From CAG-217 sp963638105 (GTDB taxonomy: Bacteria > Bacillota > Clostridia > Oscillospirales > Acutalibacteraceae): 53,046 nt of DNA. Each line of letters begins with the position of its first letter. Positions within the stretch are counted from its first letter, which is position 1. The stretch is taken from the NCBI GenBank assembly GCA_963638105.1, contig CAVHPP010000013.1, forward strand, positions 1-53,046. Reading direction: 5' to 3'. The notes under the pieces are model-generated. The model made no database searches, had not been told where the DNA came from, and saw only the letters and a list, made by a program, of their open reading frames with translations. Below, piece after piece: positions 16,619 through 24,958 of the stretch. Both the position numbers and the translations under genes were made by a program.

Positions 16619-16633
16619 TTGGAGGCAAGGAAG

Positions 16634-17143
16634 ATGAAAGAGAAATTGGTTTTATCTGTTCTTGTGGATAACGAGAGCGGCGTGCTGCAACGGGTGGCCA
16701 GCCTGTTCTCCCGCCGTGCATACAACATCTCCTCCCTGACGGTGAGTGAGACAGAGGATCCGAACTTTTCCCGTATGACCATTGAGACCAATACGGAGCC
16801 GGAGAATTTTCGCCAGATCAAGCGTCAGCTGTTAAAGCTGGAGATCGTGGAGAAAGTATCTGAACTGACTCCGGACAATTCCGTGTCCTCTGAGTTGCTG
16901 CTGGTGAAGGTGCACGCCCAGGGCCTTCCGGAGAAGAACGCCCTTTTGGCATTCAATGCCGGTTATGGTGCTCGTGTGCTGGACATTTCTGCTGAGACGG
17001 TGACCCTGGAGTTCACCGGTGCAGGGGAGATGCTGGACGCCTTCATTCAGCGACTGGAGCAGCGCTTTAGCATTGTGGAGCTGGCGCGTACCGGCGTGAC
17101 CTCGCTGGAGCGCGGTGCCGGTTCCTTTACGGACGATATTTAA
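16634..17143 (+). CDS. ilvN: Acetolactate synthase, small (regulatory) subunit
   Basis: The ATG at 16634 is chosen because GGAGG lies eight bases upstream; the TTG at 16619 would overlap the ribosome site. The 169-residue length is normal for IlvN/IlvH. The N-terminal ACT domain (LSVLVDNESGVLQRVASLFSRRAYNI, residues about 6-31) binds valine for feedback control in the family, and the C-terminal domain stabilises and activates the catalytic subunit. It follows ilvB and precedes leuC by 14 bases. Confidence 0.95.
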   Translation: MKEKLVLSVLVDNESGVLQRVASLFSRRAYNISSLTVSETEDPNFSRMTIETNTEPENFRQIKRQLLKLEIVEKVSELTPDNSVSSELLLVKVHAQGLPEKNALLAFNAGYGARVLDISAETVTLEFTGAGEMLDAFIQRLEQRFSIVELARTGVTSLERGAGSFTDDI

Positions 17144-17157
17144 GGACGGTGACGATC

Positions 17158-18423
17158 ATGGGAATGACAATGACGCAAAAGATCCTAGCGGCGCACGCCG
17201 GTTTGGATCATGTGGTAGCCGGTCAATTGATTGAGGCCAAGCTGGATATGGTGCTTGGCAACGATGTGACCTCTCCGGTTGCCATTAATGAGATGAACAA
17301 ATTCGGCAAGGACGGCGTGTTTGACAAGACCCGCATTGCCCTTGTAATGGATCACTTTACCCCCAACAAGGACATTCAGTCCGCGCAGAACTGCAAGCAG
17401 GTGCGTACTTTTGCCCGTGCCCACGGCATCACCCACTATTTTGATGTGGGCAATATGGGTATTGAGCACGCGTTGCTGCCGGAGCAGGGGATTGTGGCCT
17501 GTGGTGACTGCGTGATCGGCGCAGACAGCCACACCTGTACTTACGGCGCACTGGGTGCGTTTTCTACCGGCGTAGGCTCTACGGATATGGCTGCCGGTAT
17601 GGTTACCGGTAAGGCTTGGTTCAAGGTGCCCTCTGCCATTAAGGTTGAGATTACCGGCAAAAAAGCGCCCTTTATCAGCGGCAAAGATGTGGTGCTGCAC
17701 TTAATCGGTGAGATCGGTGTGGACGGCGCCCTCTACCAGTCTTTGGAATTTACCGGCGATGGTATTGCGGAGCTTTCTATGGACGATCGGCTGTGCATCA
17801 GCAATATGGCCATTGAGTGCGGCGCCAAAAACGGCATTTTCCCGGTAGATGATGTGACTTTGCAGTATGTGAACGGCCGTGCAGAGCGGGAATATACGAT
17901 TTTTGAGGCAGACCCGGACGCGGAATATACCCGCACGGTAAAAATTGATTTGAGCACCTTAAAGCCCACCGTGGCATTTCCTCATCTGCCGGAGAATACC
18001 CATACCATTGATGAGGTGGACGGTGAGAAGATCGCTATCGACCAGGTGGTGATTGGCTCCTGCACCAACGGCAGAATGGAAGATATGCGCGCCGCAGCGG
18101 CGATTTTGAAGGGCCGCAAAGTGGCGCAAGATGTGCGTGTGATCGTGATTCCGGCTACCCAGCGCATTTACTTGCAGTGCATGGAGGAGGGCCTGACCCG
18201 GATCTTTATTGAGGCCGGTGCGGTGGTGTCTACGCCCACCTGCGGTCCCTGCCTTGGCGGTCATATGGGTATTTTGGCTGCCGGTGAGCGGGCGGTTTCT
18301 ACCTCAAACCGAAACTTTGTGGGCCGTATGGGTCATACAGAGTCTGAGATTTATTTGGCCTCTCCCGCTGTGGCGGCTGCCTCTGCGGTCAAGGGCTACA
18401 TTGCCGACCCGGCTACGGTATAA
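17158..18423 (+). CDS. leuC: 3-Isopropylmalate dehydratase, large subunit (LeuC/HacA family)
   Basis: The start at 17158 (MGMTMTQKILAAHAG) matches the normal N-terminus of this short LeuC subtype; the upstream GTG (17149) overlaps the ribosome site. At 421 residues it belongs to the two-subunit archaeal/clostridial type rather than the longer E. coli-type. [4Fe-4S] ligands are in GSCTNGRMEDMR and PTCGPCLGGHMG. It isomerises 2-isopropylmalate to 3-isopropylmalate with LeuD. Relatives act on homoaconitate or 2-methylmalate, so the substrate is inferred from the ilv/leuD context. leuD starts 12 bases later. Confidence 0.9.
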   Translation: MGMTMTQKILAAHAGLDHVVAGQLIEAKLDMVLGNDVTSPVAINEMNKFGKDGVFDKTRIALVMDHFTPNKDIQSAQNCKQVRTFARAHGITHYFDVGNMGIEHALLPEQGIVACGDCVIGADSHTCTYGALGAFSTGVGSTDMAAGMVTGKAWFKVPSAIKVEITGKKAPFISGKDVVLHLIGEIGVDGALYQSLEFTGDGIAELSMDDRLCISNMAIECGAKNGIFPVDDVTLQYVNGRAEREYTIFEADPDAEYTRTVKIDLSTLKPTVAFPHLPENTHTIDEVDGEKIAIDQVVIGSCTNGRMEDMRAAAAILKGRKVAQDVRVIVIPATQRIYLQCMEEGLTRIFIEAGAVVSTPTCGPCLGGHMGILAAGERAVSTSNRNFVGRMGHTESEIYLASPAVAAASAVKGYIADPATV

Positions 18424-18435
18424 GGAGGTCACGGT

Positions 18436-18915
18436 ATGATAGCTAAAGGTAAGGTACATAAGTTCGGCGACAATGTGGACACGGATGTAATCATTCCTGC
18501 CCGATACCTGAACAAAAGTGACGAGGCCTGGCTGGCTTCTCATTGTATGGAAGATATTGACAAGGATTTTGTAAATAAGGTGCAGCCCGGTGACATTATG
18601 GTGGCCAAGGCGAACTTTGGTTGCGGCTCCTCTCGTGAGCACGCGCCCATTGCCATTAAGGCCAGCGGCATCAGCTGCGTGATTGCCTCCACCTTTGCTC
18701 GTATTTTTTACCGCAATGCCATTAATATCGGCCTTGCGATCTTAGAGTGCGACCAGGCTGCCAACGAGATCAACCAGGGCGATGAAGTGCAGGTGGATTT
18801 TGACAGCGGCGTGATTACGGACCTGACCACCGGCAAGGTGTACCAGGCCCAGCCGTTCCCGCCGTTTATTCAGAACATTATCAAAAACGGCGGTTTGATG
18901 AAGTCCATTGGTTAA
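18436..18915 (+). CDS. leuD: 3-Isopropylmalate dehydratase, small subunit
   Basis: At 159 residues this is the short LeuD type that pairs with the preceding LeuC type. Typical segments are GDNVDTDVIIPARYL (about 10-24) and ANFGCGSSREHAP (about 58-70), which carries the substrate-recognition loop, then ASTFARIFYRNAINIGL. The subunit is essential for dehydratase activity. Start codon behind AAGGAGG. Its stop overlaps the next possible ATG by one base. Confidence 0.95.
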   Translation: MIAKGKVHKFGDNVDTDVIIPARYLNKSDEAWLASHCMEDIDKDFVNKVQPGDIMVAKANFGCGSSREHAPIAIKASGISCVIASTFARIFYRNAINIGLAILECDQAANEINQGDEVQVDFDSGVITDLTTGKVYQAQPFPPFIQNIIKNGGLMKSIG

Positions 18916-18938
18916 TGATTGCAGCAAAGGGTTTAGCG

Positions 18939-19358
18939 ATGAAGCAGTTTGTTTTGAACGAAGATAATTTAAGAAAAGGCTGGAGCGGCGCGTCGGAATT
19001 CTGGTTCTCCCGTCAGGATTTGCAGGTGCACAGCATGGCGGAGTTGGCGGAGCTGGATCACCCGGAGGATACCGGCACATCGGCGTATCTGCTGTCTTTG
19101 GGCTATATTCCGTACTTTTATGTAACGGACGGCGAAGTGATGCGCGCGTTTGTTCAGTCTATCGGTAACGCCAAGATCAAGGCTGTGTTTGACCAAACGC
19201 CGGATGATGCCGTGGTTGAGACTTTTTGGAAATATTTTAACGCCTATAAGGAATTTTCCGAGAAGTTTGACGCGTTTCAGACCGAGTATGTGCGCAAAAA
19301 GGCTGCGGATTGGTGCTATGAAAACGGCATTGACTACACCTTTGATACAAAGAATTAA
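18939..19358 (+). CDS. Unknown protein at the end of the ilv-leu operon (weakly UPF0158-like)
   Basis: The ATG at 18939 (MKQFVLNED) is preferred because AAAGGG lies seven bases upstream; an earlier ATG at 18915 overlaps the leuD stop and would add eight residues. The 139-residue protein is acidic and soluble. Its second half (MRAFVQSIGNAKIKAVFDQ, FWKYFNAY, KAADWCYENGIDY) faintly resembles UPF0158, a family with no known function, but I cannot confirm this. There is no enzyme motif. It stands where leuB often lies and is closed by the operon terminator. Function unknown. Confidence 0.75.
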   Translation: MKQFVLNEDNLRKGWSGASEFWFSRQDLQVHSMAELAELDHPEDTGTSAYLLSLGYIPYFYVTDGEVMRAFVQSIGNAKIKAVFDQTPDDAVVETFWKYFNAYKEFSEKFDAFQTEYVRKKAADWCYENGIDYTFDTKN

Positions 19359-19368
19359 TAAAACAGCA

Positions 19369-19401
19369 AAACGCCCGACAGTTTGGAACTGCCGGGCGTT
19401 T
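19369..19401. terminator. Bidirectional terminator between the ilv-leu operon and the CDF transporter
   Basis: AAACGCCCGACAGTT (19369-19383), loop TGG, AACTGCCGGGCGTTT (19387-19401) with one mismatch. A-rich before, T-rich after; suitable for both convergent genes. Confidence 0.9.
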
Positions 19402-19414
19402 CTCAATGTAAAAA

Positions 19415-20581
19415 TCAGATGTACGAGTGCTCCATGGTCGCTACTACCCGCAGCCGGGGATCACGCTGCTGCACTGCCGCTTGTACTTCCTTCAAAATTT
19501 GGCTGCGGTGCTTTTTGTGTTCTTTAGGCACCACAATGTCCATGATTAGGTTTATGTGGTCGCTGCACTCCACCAGGCGGAAGTCATGAAATCGCAGCCC
19601 AGGATCGTAGTCTTGCAGAATTTCCGCCATTAGCTTGCGGTATTTGTCCACCGTTGCGTCATGGATTGCAATGGGATCCATGTGAATACAGATAACAATT
19701 TGCAGTTCTTTACTGATTTGGTGCTCCACACGGTCAATGGCGTTGTGCACCGCCATAATATCCTGATCTGCCGGTACTTCCGCATGTGCGGAGGCAATGA
19801 CCCGTCCCGGGCCGTAGTCGTGAATAATTAAGTCGTGCACGCCTACAATCAGCGGTTCTGCCAGCATACGGTGCTCAATCTCATCCACCAGTTCTTTACT
19901 GGGTGCCTGACCCAGCAGGGGACCCATAATGTCTTTTAAGGTGCCCACACCTCCGGCGAGGATAAAGGCGGCGACCAGCAGACCCATTATGCCGTCTGCT
20001 CGGTCAAAGGCAGTAAAGGCAGACAACAGAAGTGCCGCGCCGGCTGCGGCGGTGGAAATGCAGTCGTTCAGGCTGTCCTGGCGTACAGCTTTCAGATTGA
20101 GATTGTTGCTCTCTTTATACAGTGCATGATTAAAGTAAGCCATCCACAGCTTGATCCCAATGGACAGCACAAGCACGGCCACGGTTACGGCACTGAACCG
20201 CACCTCTTGGGGATGAATGATCTTTTCAATACTGCTTTTGCCCAACTCAAACCCCATTAGGAAAATAAAGAAATCCACGATCAGGGCGCTGATGTATTCC
20301 ATTCTGCCGTGGCCGAAGGGGTGGTCGTTATCTACCGGCTTGCTTGCGATTTTAGCGCCGATAACGGTGACAATGTTGGAGGAAGCGTCTGACAGGTTAT
20401 TGGCAGCGTCTGCGGTGATAGACACCGAGTGGCTCACCGTGCCGCAAATAAATTTCAGAACGCTCATCAGCAGATTGCAGAGAATGCCCACAATGCCGCT
20501 GAGAACGCCGTAGCGCTGCCGGTCTTTGGTGTTTTGCTTTGCATCCCGCGGAATGAATTTATGTATCAAAAACTTGGTCAT
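19415..20581 (-). CDS. Cation diffusion facilitator (CDF) family transporter
   Basis: The 388-residue protein has the six-helix CDF core (about 27-210) and a long C-terminal cytoplasmic domain (about 215-388). Metal-site residues are in the second helix (TADAANNLSDASSN: D58, N62, D65) and the fifth (RQDSLND: D169 and D173), plus HPFGHGRMEY after helix 2. The fifth-helix HxxxD of zinc exporters is DxxxD here. CDF proteins with such Asn/Asp sites include Mn(II) exporters such as MntE, so manganese is a reasonable guess but not proven. It exports metal from the cytoplasm in exchange for protons. Convergent with the ilv-leu operon and divergent from the next gene. Confidence 0.9.
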   Translation of the reverse strand: MTKFLIHKFIPRDAKQNTKDRQRYGVLSGIVGILCNLLMSVLKFICGTVSHSVSITADAANNLSDASSNIVTVIGAKIASKPVDNDHPFGHGRMEYISALIVDFFIFLMGFELGKSSIEKIIHPQEVRFSAVTVAVLVLSIGIKLWMAYFNHALYKESNNLNLKAVRQDSLNDCISTAAAGAALLLSAFTAFDRADGIMGLLVAAFILAGGVGTLKDIMGPLLGQAPSKELVDEIEHRMLAEPLIVGVHDLIIHDYGPGRVIASAHAEVPADQDIMAVHNAIDRVEHQISKELQIVICIHMDPIAIHDATVDKYRKLMAEILQDYDPGLRFHDFRLVECSDHINLIMDIVVPKEHKKHRSQILKEVQAAVQQRDPRLRVVATMEHSYI

Positions 20582-20675
20582 AGTCGTGGCCCTCTTTTTT
20601 GTAGTATTTTTAAGTTTACCACAATTAAGACTTCAAAACAAGGGCAAAGTGTGGTAGAATAGGGGCGGTGATGAG

Positions 20676-21239
20676 ATGAAGAAACTACTGATTATCGGCG
20701 GTTCGCCTCGGCCAAACGGGGTCAGCGAAGAATTGATCCGCCAGGTGAAGCCGTATTTTATCGACTGTAAGATCGTAGAATATAATACATACAAGCTGGC
20801 GCCGTCCCCTTGTACCGACTGCCGTTTTTGCGAGCAGCATGCAGGCTGCGCCAACAAAGATCTGGATATCTTTTTTGAGGACTTTGAAGACGCGGACTAT
20901 ATTGCGTTTTTTACGCCGGTGTATAATAACTTTTTTCCGGCGCCGTTGAAGGCTGTGATCGACCGGTTCCAGCGGTATTACAGCGCCCGCTTCAAACGGG
21001 GCGCCAAGCCGCCGATTGCTAAGCCGAAAAGGGTAGGCGTGGTGATCGTAAGCGGCTCAAATGCGCGGCAGTGTGCCGACTATATGACCGCCACGCTGCG
21101 TCAGTCTTTTACGGTCCTGAATGGAGAGGTTACGGCACGGTACTATATCCCGGGCACGGACCGGGGGCAGTACACCTTTAACAACATTGAACTGCAAAAA
21201 TTCATTCATCAGCTGCGGGGCGAGGACGCCGGGCGATAA
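20676..21239 (+). CDS. Flavodoxin-like iron-sulfur flavoprotein
   Basis: The 187-residue protein starts with a flavodoxin-like FMN-binding segment (LLIIGGSPRPNGVSEELI) and has TPVYNNFFPAPLKAVIDRF in the expected flavin-contact region. Cysteines 46, 49, 52 and 58 form C-x2-C-x2-C-x5-C, the compact [4Fe-4S] motif of iron-sulfur flavoproteins of anaerobes. These proteins pass electrons between donors and acceptors in anaerobic or oxygen-protection roles. Start behind GGTGATG, with a weak promoter (TAGAAT at 20653-20658). The partner is not apparent from the neighbours. Confidence 0.8.
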   Translation: MKKLLIIGGSPRPNGVSEELIRQVKPYFIDCKIVEYNTYKLAPSPCTDCRFCEQHAGCANKDLDIFFEDFEDADYIAFFTPVYNNFFPAPLKAVIDRFQRYYSARFKRGAKPPIAKPKRVGVVIVSGSNARQCADYMTATLRQSFTVLNGEVTARYYIPGTDRGQYTFNNIELQKFIHQLRGEDAGR

Positions 21240-21247
21240 GAAAATAG

Positions 21248-21271
21248 GGGAGCGCTACGGTGCTCCCTTTC
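21248..21271 (+). terminator. Terminator after the iron-sulfur flavoprotein
   Basis: GGGAGCGC (21248-21255), loop TACG, GTGCTCCC (21260-21267) with one wobble, then T-rich sequence. Confidence 0.8.
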
Positions 21272-21365
21272 TTTCTGTTTGTATATATATTAATTTATAT
21301 ATTATATTGCAAGCCGTGCGTCTTTGTGCTATAATAATTTAAATTTAGTATGGGATAGTGTCAGT

Positions 21366-21866
21366 ATGCGTATTCTTGGTATTGACCCCGGGTATGCCAT
21401 TATCGGCTGGGGCGTGCTTGACTATAAAGGCAATAAATTCTCTGTGGTGGACTACGGCGCCATTACCACGCAGGCGAAAACGCCGTTTCCTTTGCGGCTG
21501 CAAATGATCTATACGGATATGATCGGTCTGTTTGACACCTATCACCCGGAGGTGATGAGTATGGAGAAGTTGTTTTATAACAACAACGCCAAGACCGTGA
21601 TTGATGTGGCGCAAGCCAGAGGGGTCATCACCCTGTCCGCCCAACAAAAAAATGTGCCCATCTTTGAATACACCCCCTTGCAAGTGAAGCAGTCGGTGGT
21701 GGGCTATGGCCGGGCGGAGAAGAAGCAGGTACAGGAGATGACCCGCCTGATTTTGAATTTAGAGAAAATACCCAAGCCGGACGATACGGCAGACGCACTG
21801 GCCATGGCCATCTGTCACGGCCACGCCAGCGGCAGCCTGCTGGGTCGGCTGGGCAACCTGCGATAA
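21366..21866 (+). CDS. ruvC: Crossover junction endodeoxyribonuclease RuvC
   Basis: The start at 21366 (MRILGIDPGYAIIGWG) matches the family N-terminus; the longer frame does not. The 166 residues are the usual length. Acidic catalytic residues are Asp7 (GIDPG), the Glu in MSMEKLFYNNNAKTV, and the C-terminal DDTADALAMA pair. RuvC cuts Holliday junctions at the RuvAB branch-migration complex. ruvA follows 10 bases later. The ribosome site is weak. This is the first gene of a long + strand run. Confidence 0.95.
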   Translation: MRILGIDPGYAIIGWGVLDYKGNKFSVVDYGAITTQAKTPFPLRLQMIYTDMIGLFDTYHPEVMSMEKLFYNNNAKTVIDVAQARGVITLSAQQKNVPIFEYTPLQVKQSVVGYGRAEKKQVQEMTRLILNLEKIPKPDDTADALAMAICHGHASGSLLGRLGNLR

Positions 21867-21876
21867 GGAGTTACTT

Positions 21877-22482
21877 ATGATTTACAGTTTGGACGGTACG
21901 CTCACTTATTTTGACCAGAATTTTGCGGTGGTCAGCTGCGGCGGCGTGGGGTTTAAGTGCTTCACCACCCTTACCACCTTGCAGTCTCTGCCGGGTGTGG
22001 GCAAGCCGGTACAGCTTTACACTTACCTGTCTGTGCGGGAGGACGCACTGGACCTCTTTGGCTTTGCCACCACGGCGGAGCTGGATTGCTTTAAGCTGCT
22101 AATCTCCGTAAACGGCGTTGGACCTAAGGCGGCGCTGGCAATCTTGTCGGAGCTGTCGGCGGATCGCTTGGCCGTTTGCATTGCCGGCGGGGACGCCAAG
22201 TCCCTGACCCGTGCGCCGGGTATCGGCAAAAAGATTGCCGAGCGCATTGTGTTGGAACTGAAAGATAAAATGGGCGTGCTGGATTTGGGCAGCAGCAGAG
22301 AGGTGCAGGCGGCAGCCGCTGCCAACACTGCCGGCTCTGTTGCGGCAGAGGCGGTAGAGGCGCTGGTGGCTCTGGGCTACGGCCAAAGTGACGCCGCTGT
22401 GGCTGTGGGTCAGATGGACCCCGGCCTGTCGGTGGACGAGATGATCCGCCGGGGGCTGCGCCAGCTGGCCGCCAATTTGTAA
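21877..22482 (+). CDS. ruvA: Holliday junction branch-migration protein RuvA
   Basis: At 201 residues it has the usual three parts: an OB-fold (MIYSLDGTLTYFDQNFAVV...), helix-hairpin-helix region with SVNGVGPKAALAILS and APGIGKKIAERIVLEL, and a C-terminal three-helix domain (EAVEALVALGYGQSDAAVAV) that contacts RuvB. RuvA binds four-way junctions and loads RuvB. Start behind AAGGAG; ruvB follows 25 bases on. Confidence 0.95.
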   Translation: MIYSLDGTLTYFDQNFAVVSCGGVGFKCFTTLTTLQSLPGVGKPVQLYTYLSVREDALDLFGFATTAELDCFKLLISVNGVGPKAALAILSELSADRLAVCIAGGDAKSLTRAPGIGKKIAERIVLELKDKMGVLDLGSSREVQAAAAANTAGSVAAEAVEALVALGYGQSDAAVAVGQMDPGLSVDEMIRRGLRQLAANL

Positions 22483-22507
22483 GCCACAAACAGATTAGGA
22501 GTTGCCT

Positions 22508-23536
22508 ATGGAAGATATGGATTTGGAAAATCGCATTGTGTCTACCGGCCTGACGGAGACGGATACGGATATAGAGAATTCCCTGCGGCCCAAGACCTTG
22601 GAAGACTATATTGGGCAAGATAAAGTGAAAGAGAACCTGGCCGTTTACATTGAGGCGGCCCGCACCCGGGGCGAAGCGCTGGATCATGTGCTGCTGTACG
22701 GTCCCCCCGGATTGGGCAAGACCACGCTGGCGGGCATTATTGCCAATGAAATGGGCGTGAACATTCGCGTCACCAGCGGCCCGGCCATTGAGAAGCAGGG
22801 CGACCTGGCGGCATTGCTTACCAACCTGCAAGAGGGGGATGTGCTCTTTATTGACGAGATTCACCGCCTGAACCGCAGCGTGGAGGAAGTGCTGTATCCG
22901 GCCATGGAGGACCGTGCGCTGGATATTATCATCGGCAAAGGTCCGTCCGCCCGTTCCATTCGGCTGGATTTGCCCAACTTCACCTTAGTTGGCGCCACCA
23001 CCCGTGCCGGGCAGCTGTCGGCGCCGCTGCGTGACCGTTTTGGCGTGATCCTGCGGCTGGAGCTGTACACGGATGATCAGCTTGCCACCATCGTTAAGCG
23101 CTCGGCGGGCATTTTGAATATTCCCATTGAACAGGACGGCGCCTTGCAGATCGCTTCCCGCTCCCGAGGCACCCCGCGTATCGCCAACCGTTTGCTCAAG
23201 CGCAGCCGTGACTTTGCCCAGGTAAAGTACGACGGCGTAATCAACGCTGAGGCGGCGGAGGACGCCCTGTCTCGTATGGAGATCGATCAGCTGGGACTGG
23301 ACGGTATTGACCGCCGCCTGCTGACCACGATGATCAAAAATTATAACGGCGGTCCTGTGGGACTGGAGACCATTGCCGCAGCCATCGGTGAAGAGGCAGT
23401 GACCATTGAGGATGTGTACGAACCGTATTTAATGCAGATCGGTTTTCTCAGCCGCACCCCCCGTGGGCGCTGCGTGACCCCGGCGGCCTACCGGCATTTG
23501 GGATTCCAGCAGGACGGGCAGCAAACTTTACTTTAA
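22508..23536 (+). CDS. ruvB: Holliday junction DNA helicase RuvB
   Basis: The ATG at 22508 is six bases after AGGAG; the TTG at 22502 would clash with that site. The 342-residue AAA+ protein has Walker A GPPGLGKTT, Walker B LFIDEIHRLNR, sensor GATTRAGQLSAPLRDRFG and the C-terminal winged helix ending IGFLSRTPRGRCVT. Two RuvB hexamers drive branch migration with RuvA. glmM begins 72 bases later. Confidence 0.97.
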   Translation: MEDMDLENRIVSTGLTETDTDIENSLRPKTLEDYIGQDKVKENLAVYIEAARTRGEALDHVLLYGPPGLGKTTLAGIIANEMGVNIRVTSGPAIEKQGDLAALLTNLQEGDVLFIDEIHRLNRSVEEVLYPAMEDRALDIIIGKGPSARSIRLDLPNFTLVGATTRAGQLSAPLRDRFGVILRLELYTDDQLATIVKRSAGILNIPIEQDGALQIASRSRGTPRIANRLLKRSRDFAQVKYDGVINAEAAEDALSRMEIDQLGLDGIDRRLLTTMIKNYNGGPVGLETIAAAIGEEAVTIEDVYEPYLMQIGFLSRTPRGRCVTPAAYRHLGFQQDGQQTLL

Positions 23537-23608
23537 CCATCGTAAATGGAAAGTTTAACCGGCATAGACGGATACACACAGTTCTTTTTAATAACAAAGG
23601 AGAATAGT

Positions 23609-24958
23609 ATGGGCAGATTGTTTGGAACAGACGGCGTGCGCGGCATAGCCAATAAGGATTTAACCAACGAGCTGGCGCTTTCGATCGGTAAGGCGGCAGC
23701 CAAAGTATTGGCCGGTGAGTTGGGCAGAAAACCCACGGTGCTCATCGGTAAAGACACCCGGGCGTCCGGCGATATGCTGGAGGCGGCGCTCACTGCCGGG
23801 CTTTGCGCTGTGGGGGCTAATGTGCTTTCCGTGGGCGTAGTGCCTACCCCGGCAGTAGCCTACCTGATCGGCCGCTACGGCTGTGACGCCGGCGTGATGA
23901 TCTCCGCTTCACACAACCCTTGCGAATATAACGGCATTAAGATCTTCCAGTCCACCGGCTACAAGTTGGATGACGCCATAGAAGAAGAAATTGAGGCGAT
24001 TATCCTGGACGGCGCGGAGGAAATCCCGGAGAAGCTGGGCGGCGATGTGGGCAATCGGCTCTATTGCAAGACGGCCGTGGAGGATTATGTGCGCCATGTG
24101 GTAGAGACCTCCGATGTTCGCTTTGACGGGCTGAATATCGCTCTGGACTGCGCCAACGGCTCCGCTTCCGTTTGTGCCAAACAGATCTTTACCGCTCTGG
24201 GTGCCCGGTGCTATATGCTTTCCGACACGCCGGACGGTGTGAACATCAACGATCACTGCGGCTCCACCCACCCGGAGGAGCTGATGCAGTTTGTAACGGA
24301 CAATGGGCTGGACTTAGGGTTGGCATTTGATGGCGACGCAGACCGTATGCTGGCCGTGGACGAAAACGGCCAATTGGTGGATGGTGACAAGGTGATCGCC
24401 ATTTGTGCCAAGCGGATGCTGGATGAGGGCACTTTGGCTAAGAACACCGCCGTGGTAACGGTAATGAGCAATATGGGCTTTTTTAAGTTCTGTGAGGAGA
24501 ACGGCATTGCCTGCGAAAAGACGGCGGTAGGCGACCGGTACGTGCTGGAGCGTATGTTGCAAAAGGGCTACAACATCGGCGGTGAGCAAAGCGGGCATGT
24601 GATTTTCCTGGACTACGCCACCACCGGCGACGGTGAGCTTAGCGGTGTGCAGCTGCTTAAGACAGTGGTGAAAAGCGGCAAAAAGCTGTCTGAACTGGCA
24701 AAGATTATGACCGTTTATCCGCAGGTGCTCATCAATGTACAGGTGACCCCGGAGGGCAAGCAGAAATATAACAACGACGAATATATTATCTCTGCCGTTC
24801 AACAGGCTGAGATGGATTTGATGGGCGACGGCCGGGTGCTGGTTCGAGTCAGCGGTACGGAGCCTTTGGTACGGGTGATGTTAGAGGGCAAAGATCTGGA
24901 AAAGATCACCCGACTGGGCAATCGAATTGCAGATGTGGTACGGGAGAGATTGAGTTAA
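23609..24958 (+). CDS. glmM: Phosphoglucosamine mutase
   Basis: The ATG at 23609 follows AAAGGAG and starts the canonical MGRLFGTDGVRGIANKDL. The 449-residue length is usual. The phosphoserine loop is ISASHNPCEYNGIK, the metal loop DGDADRML, and the sugar/phosphate-binding part VRVSGTEPLVRVM near the end. It converts glucosamine-6-phosphate to glucosamine-1-phosphate for UDP-GlcNAc and hence peptidoglycan. Its stop overlaps the start of the methyltransferase gene (TAATG). Confidence 0.97.
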   Translation: MGRLFGTDGVRGIANKDLTNELALSIGKAAAKVLAGELGRKPTVLIGKDTRASGDMLEAALTAGLCAVGANVLSVGVVPTPAVAYLIGRYGCDAGVMISASHNPCEYNGIKIFQSTGYKLDDAIEEEIEAIILDGAEEIPEKLGGDVGNRLYCKTAVEDYVRHVVETSDVRFDGLNIALDCANGSASVCAKQIFTALGARCYMLSDTPDGVNINDHCGSTHPEELMQFVTDNGLDLGLAFDGDADRMLAVDENGQLVDGDKVIAICAKRMLDEGTLAKNTAVVTVMSNMGFFKFCEENGIACEKTAVGDRYVLERMLQKGYNIGGEQSGHVIFLDYATTGDGELSGVQLLKTVVKSGKKLSELAKIMTVYPQVLINVQVTPEGKQKYNNDEYIISAVQQAEMDLMGDGRVLVRVSGTEPLVRVMLEGKDLEKITRLGNRIADVVRERLS

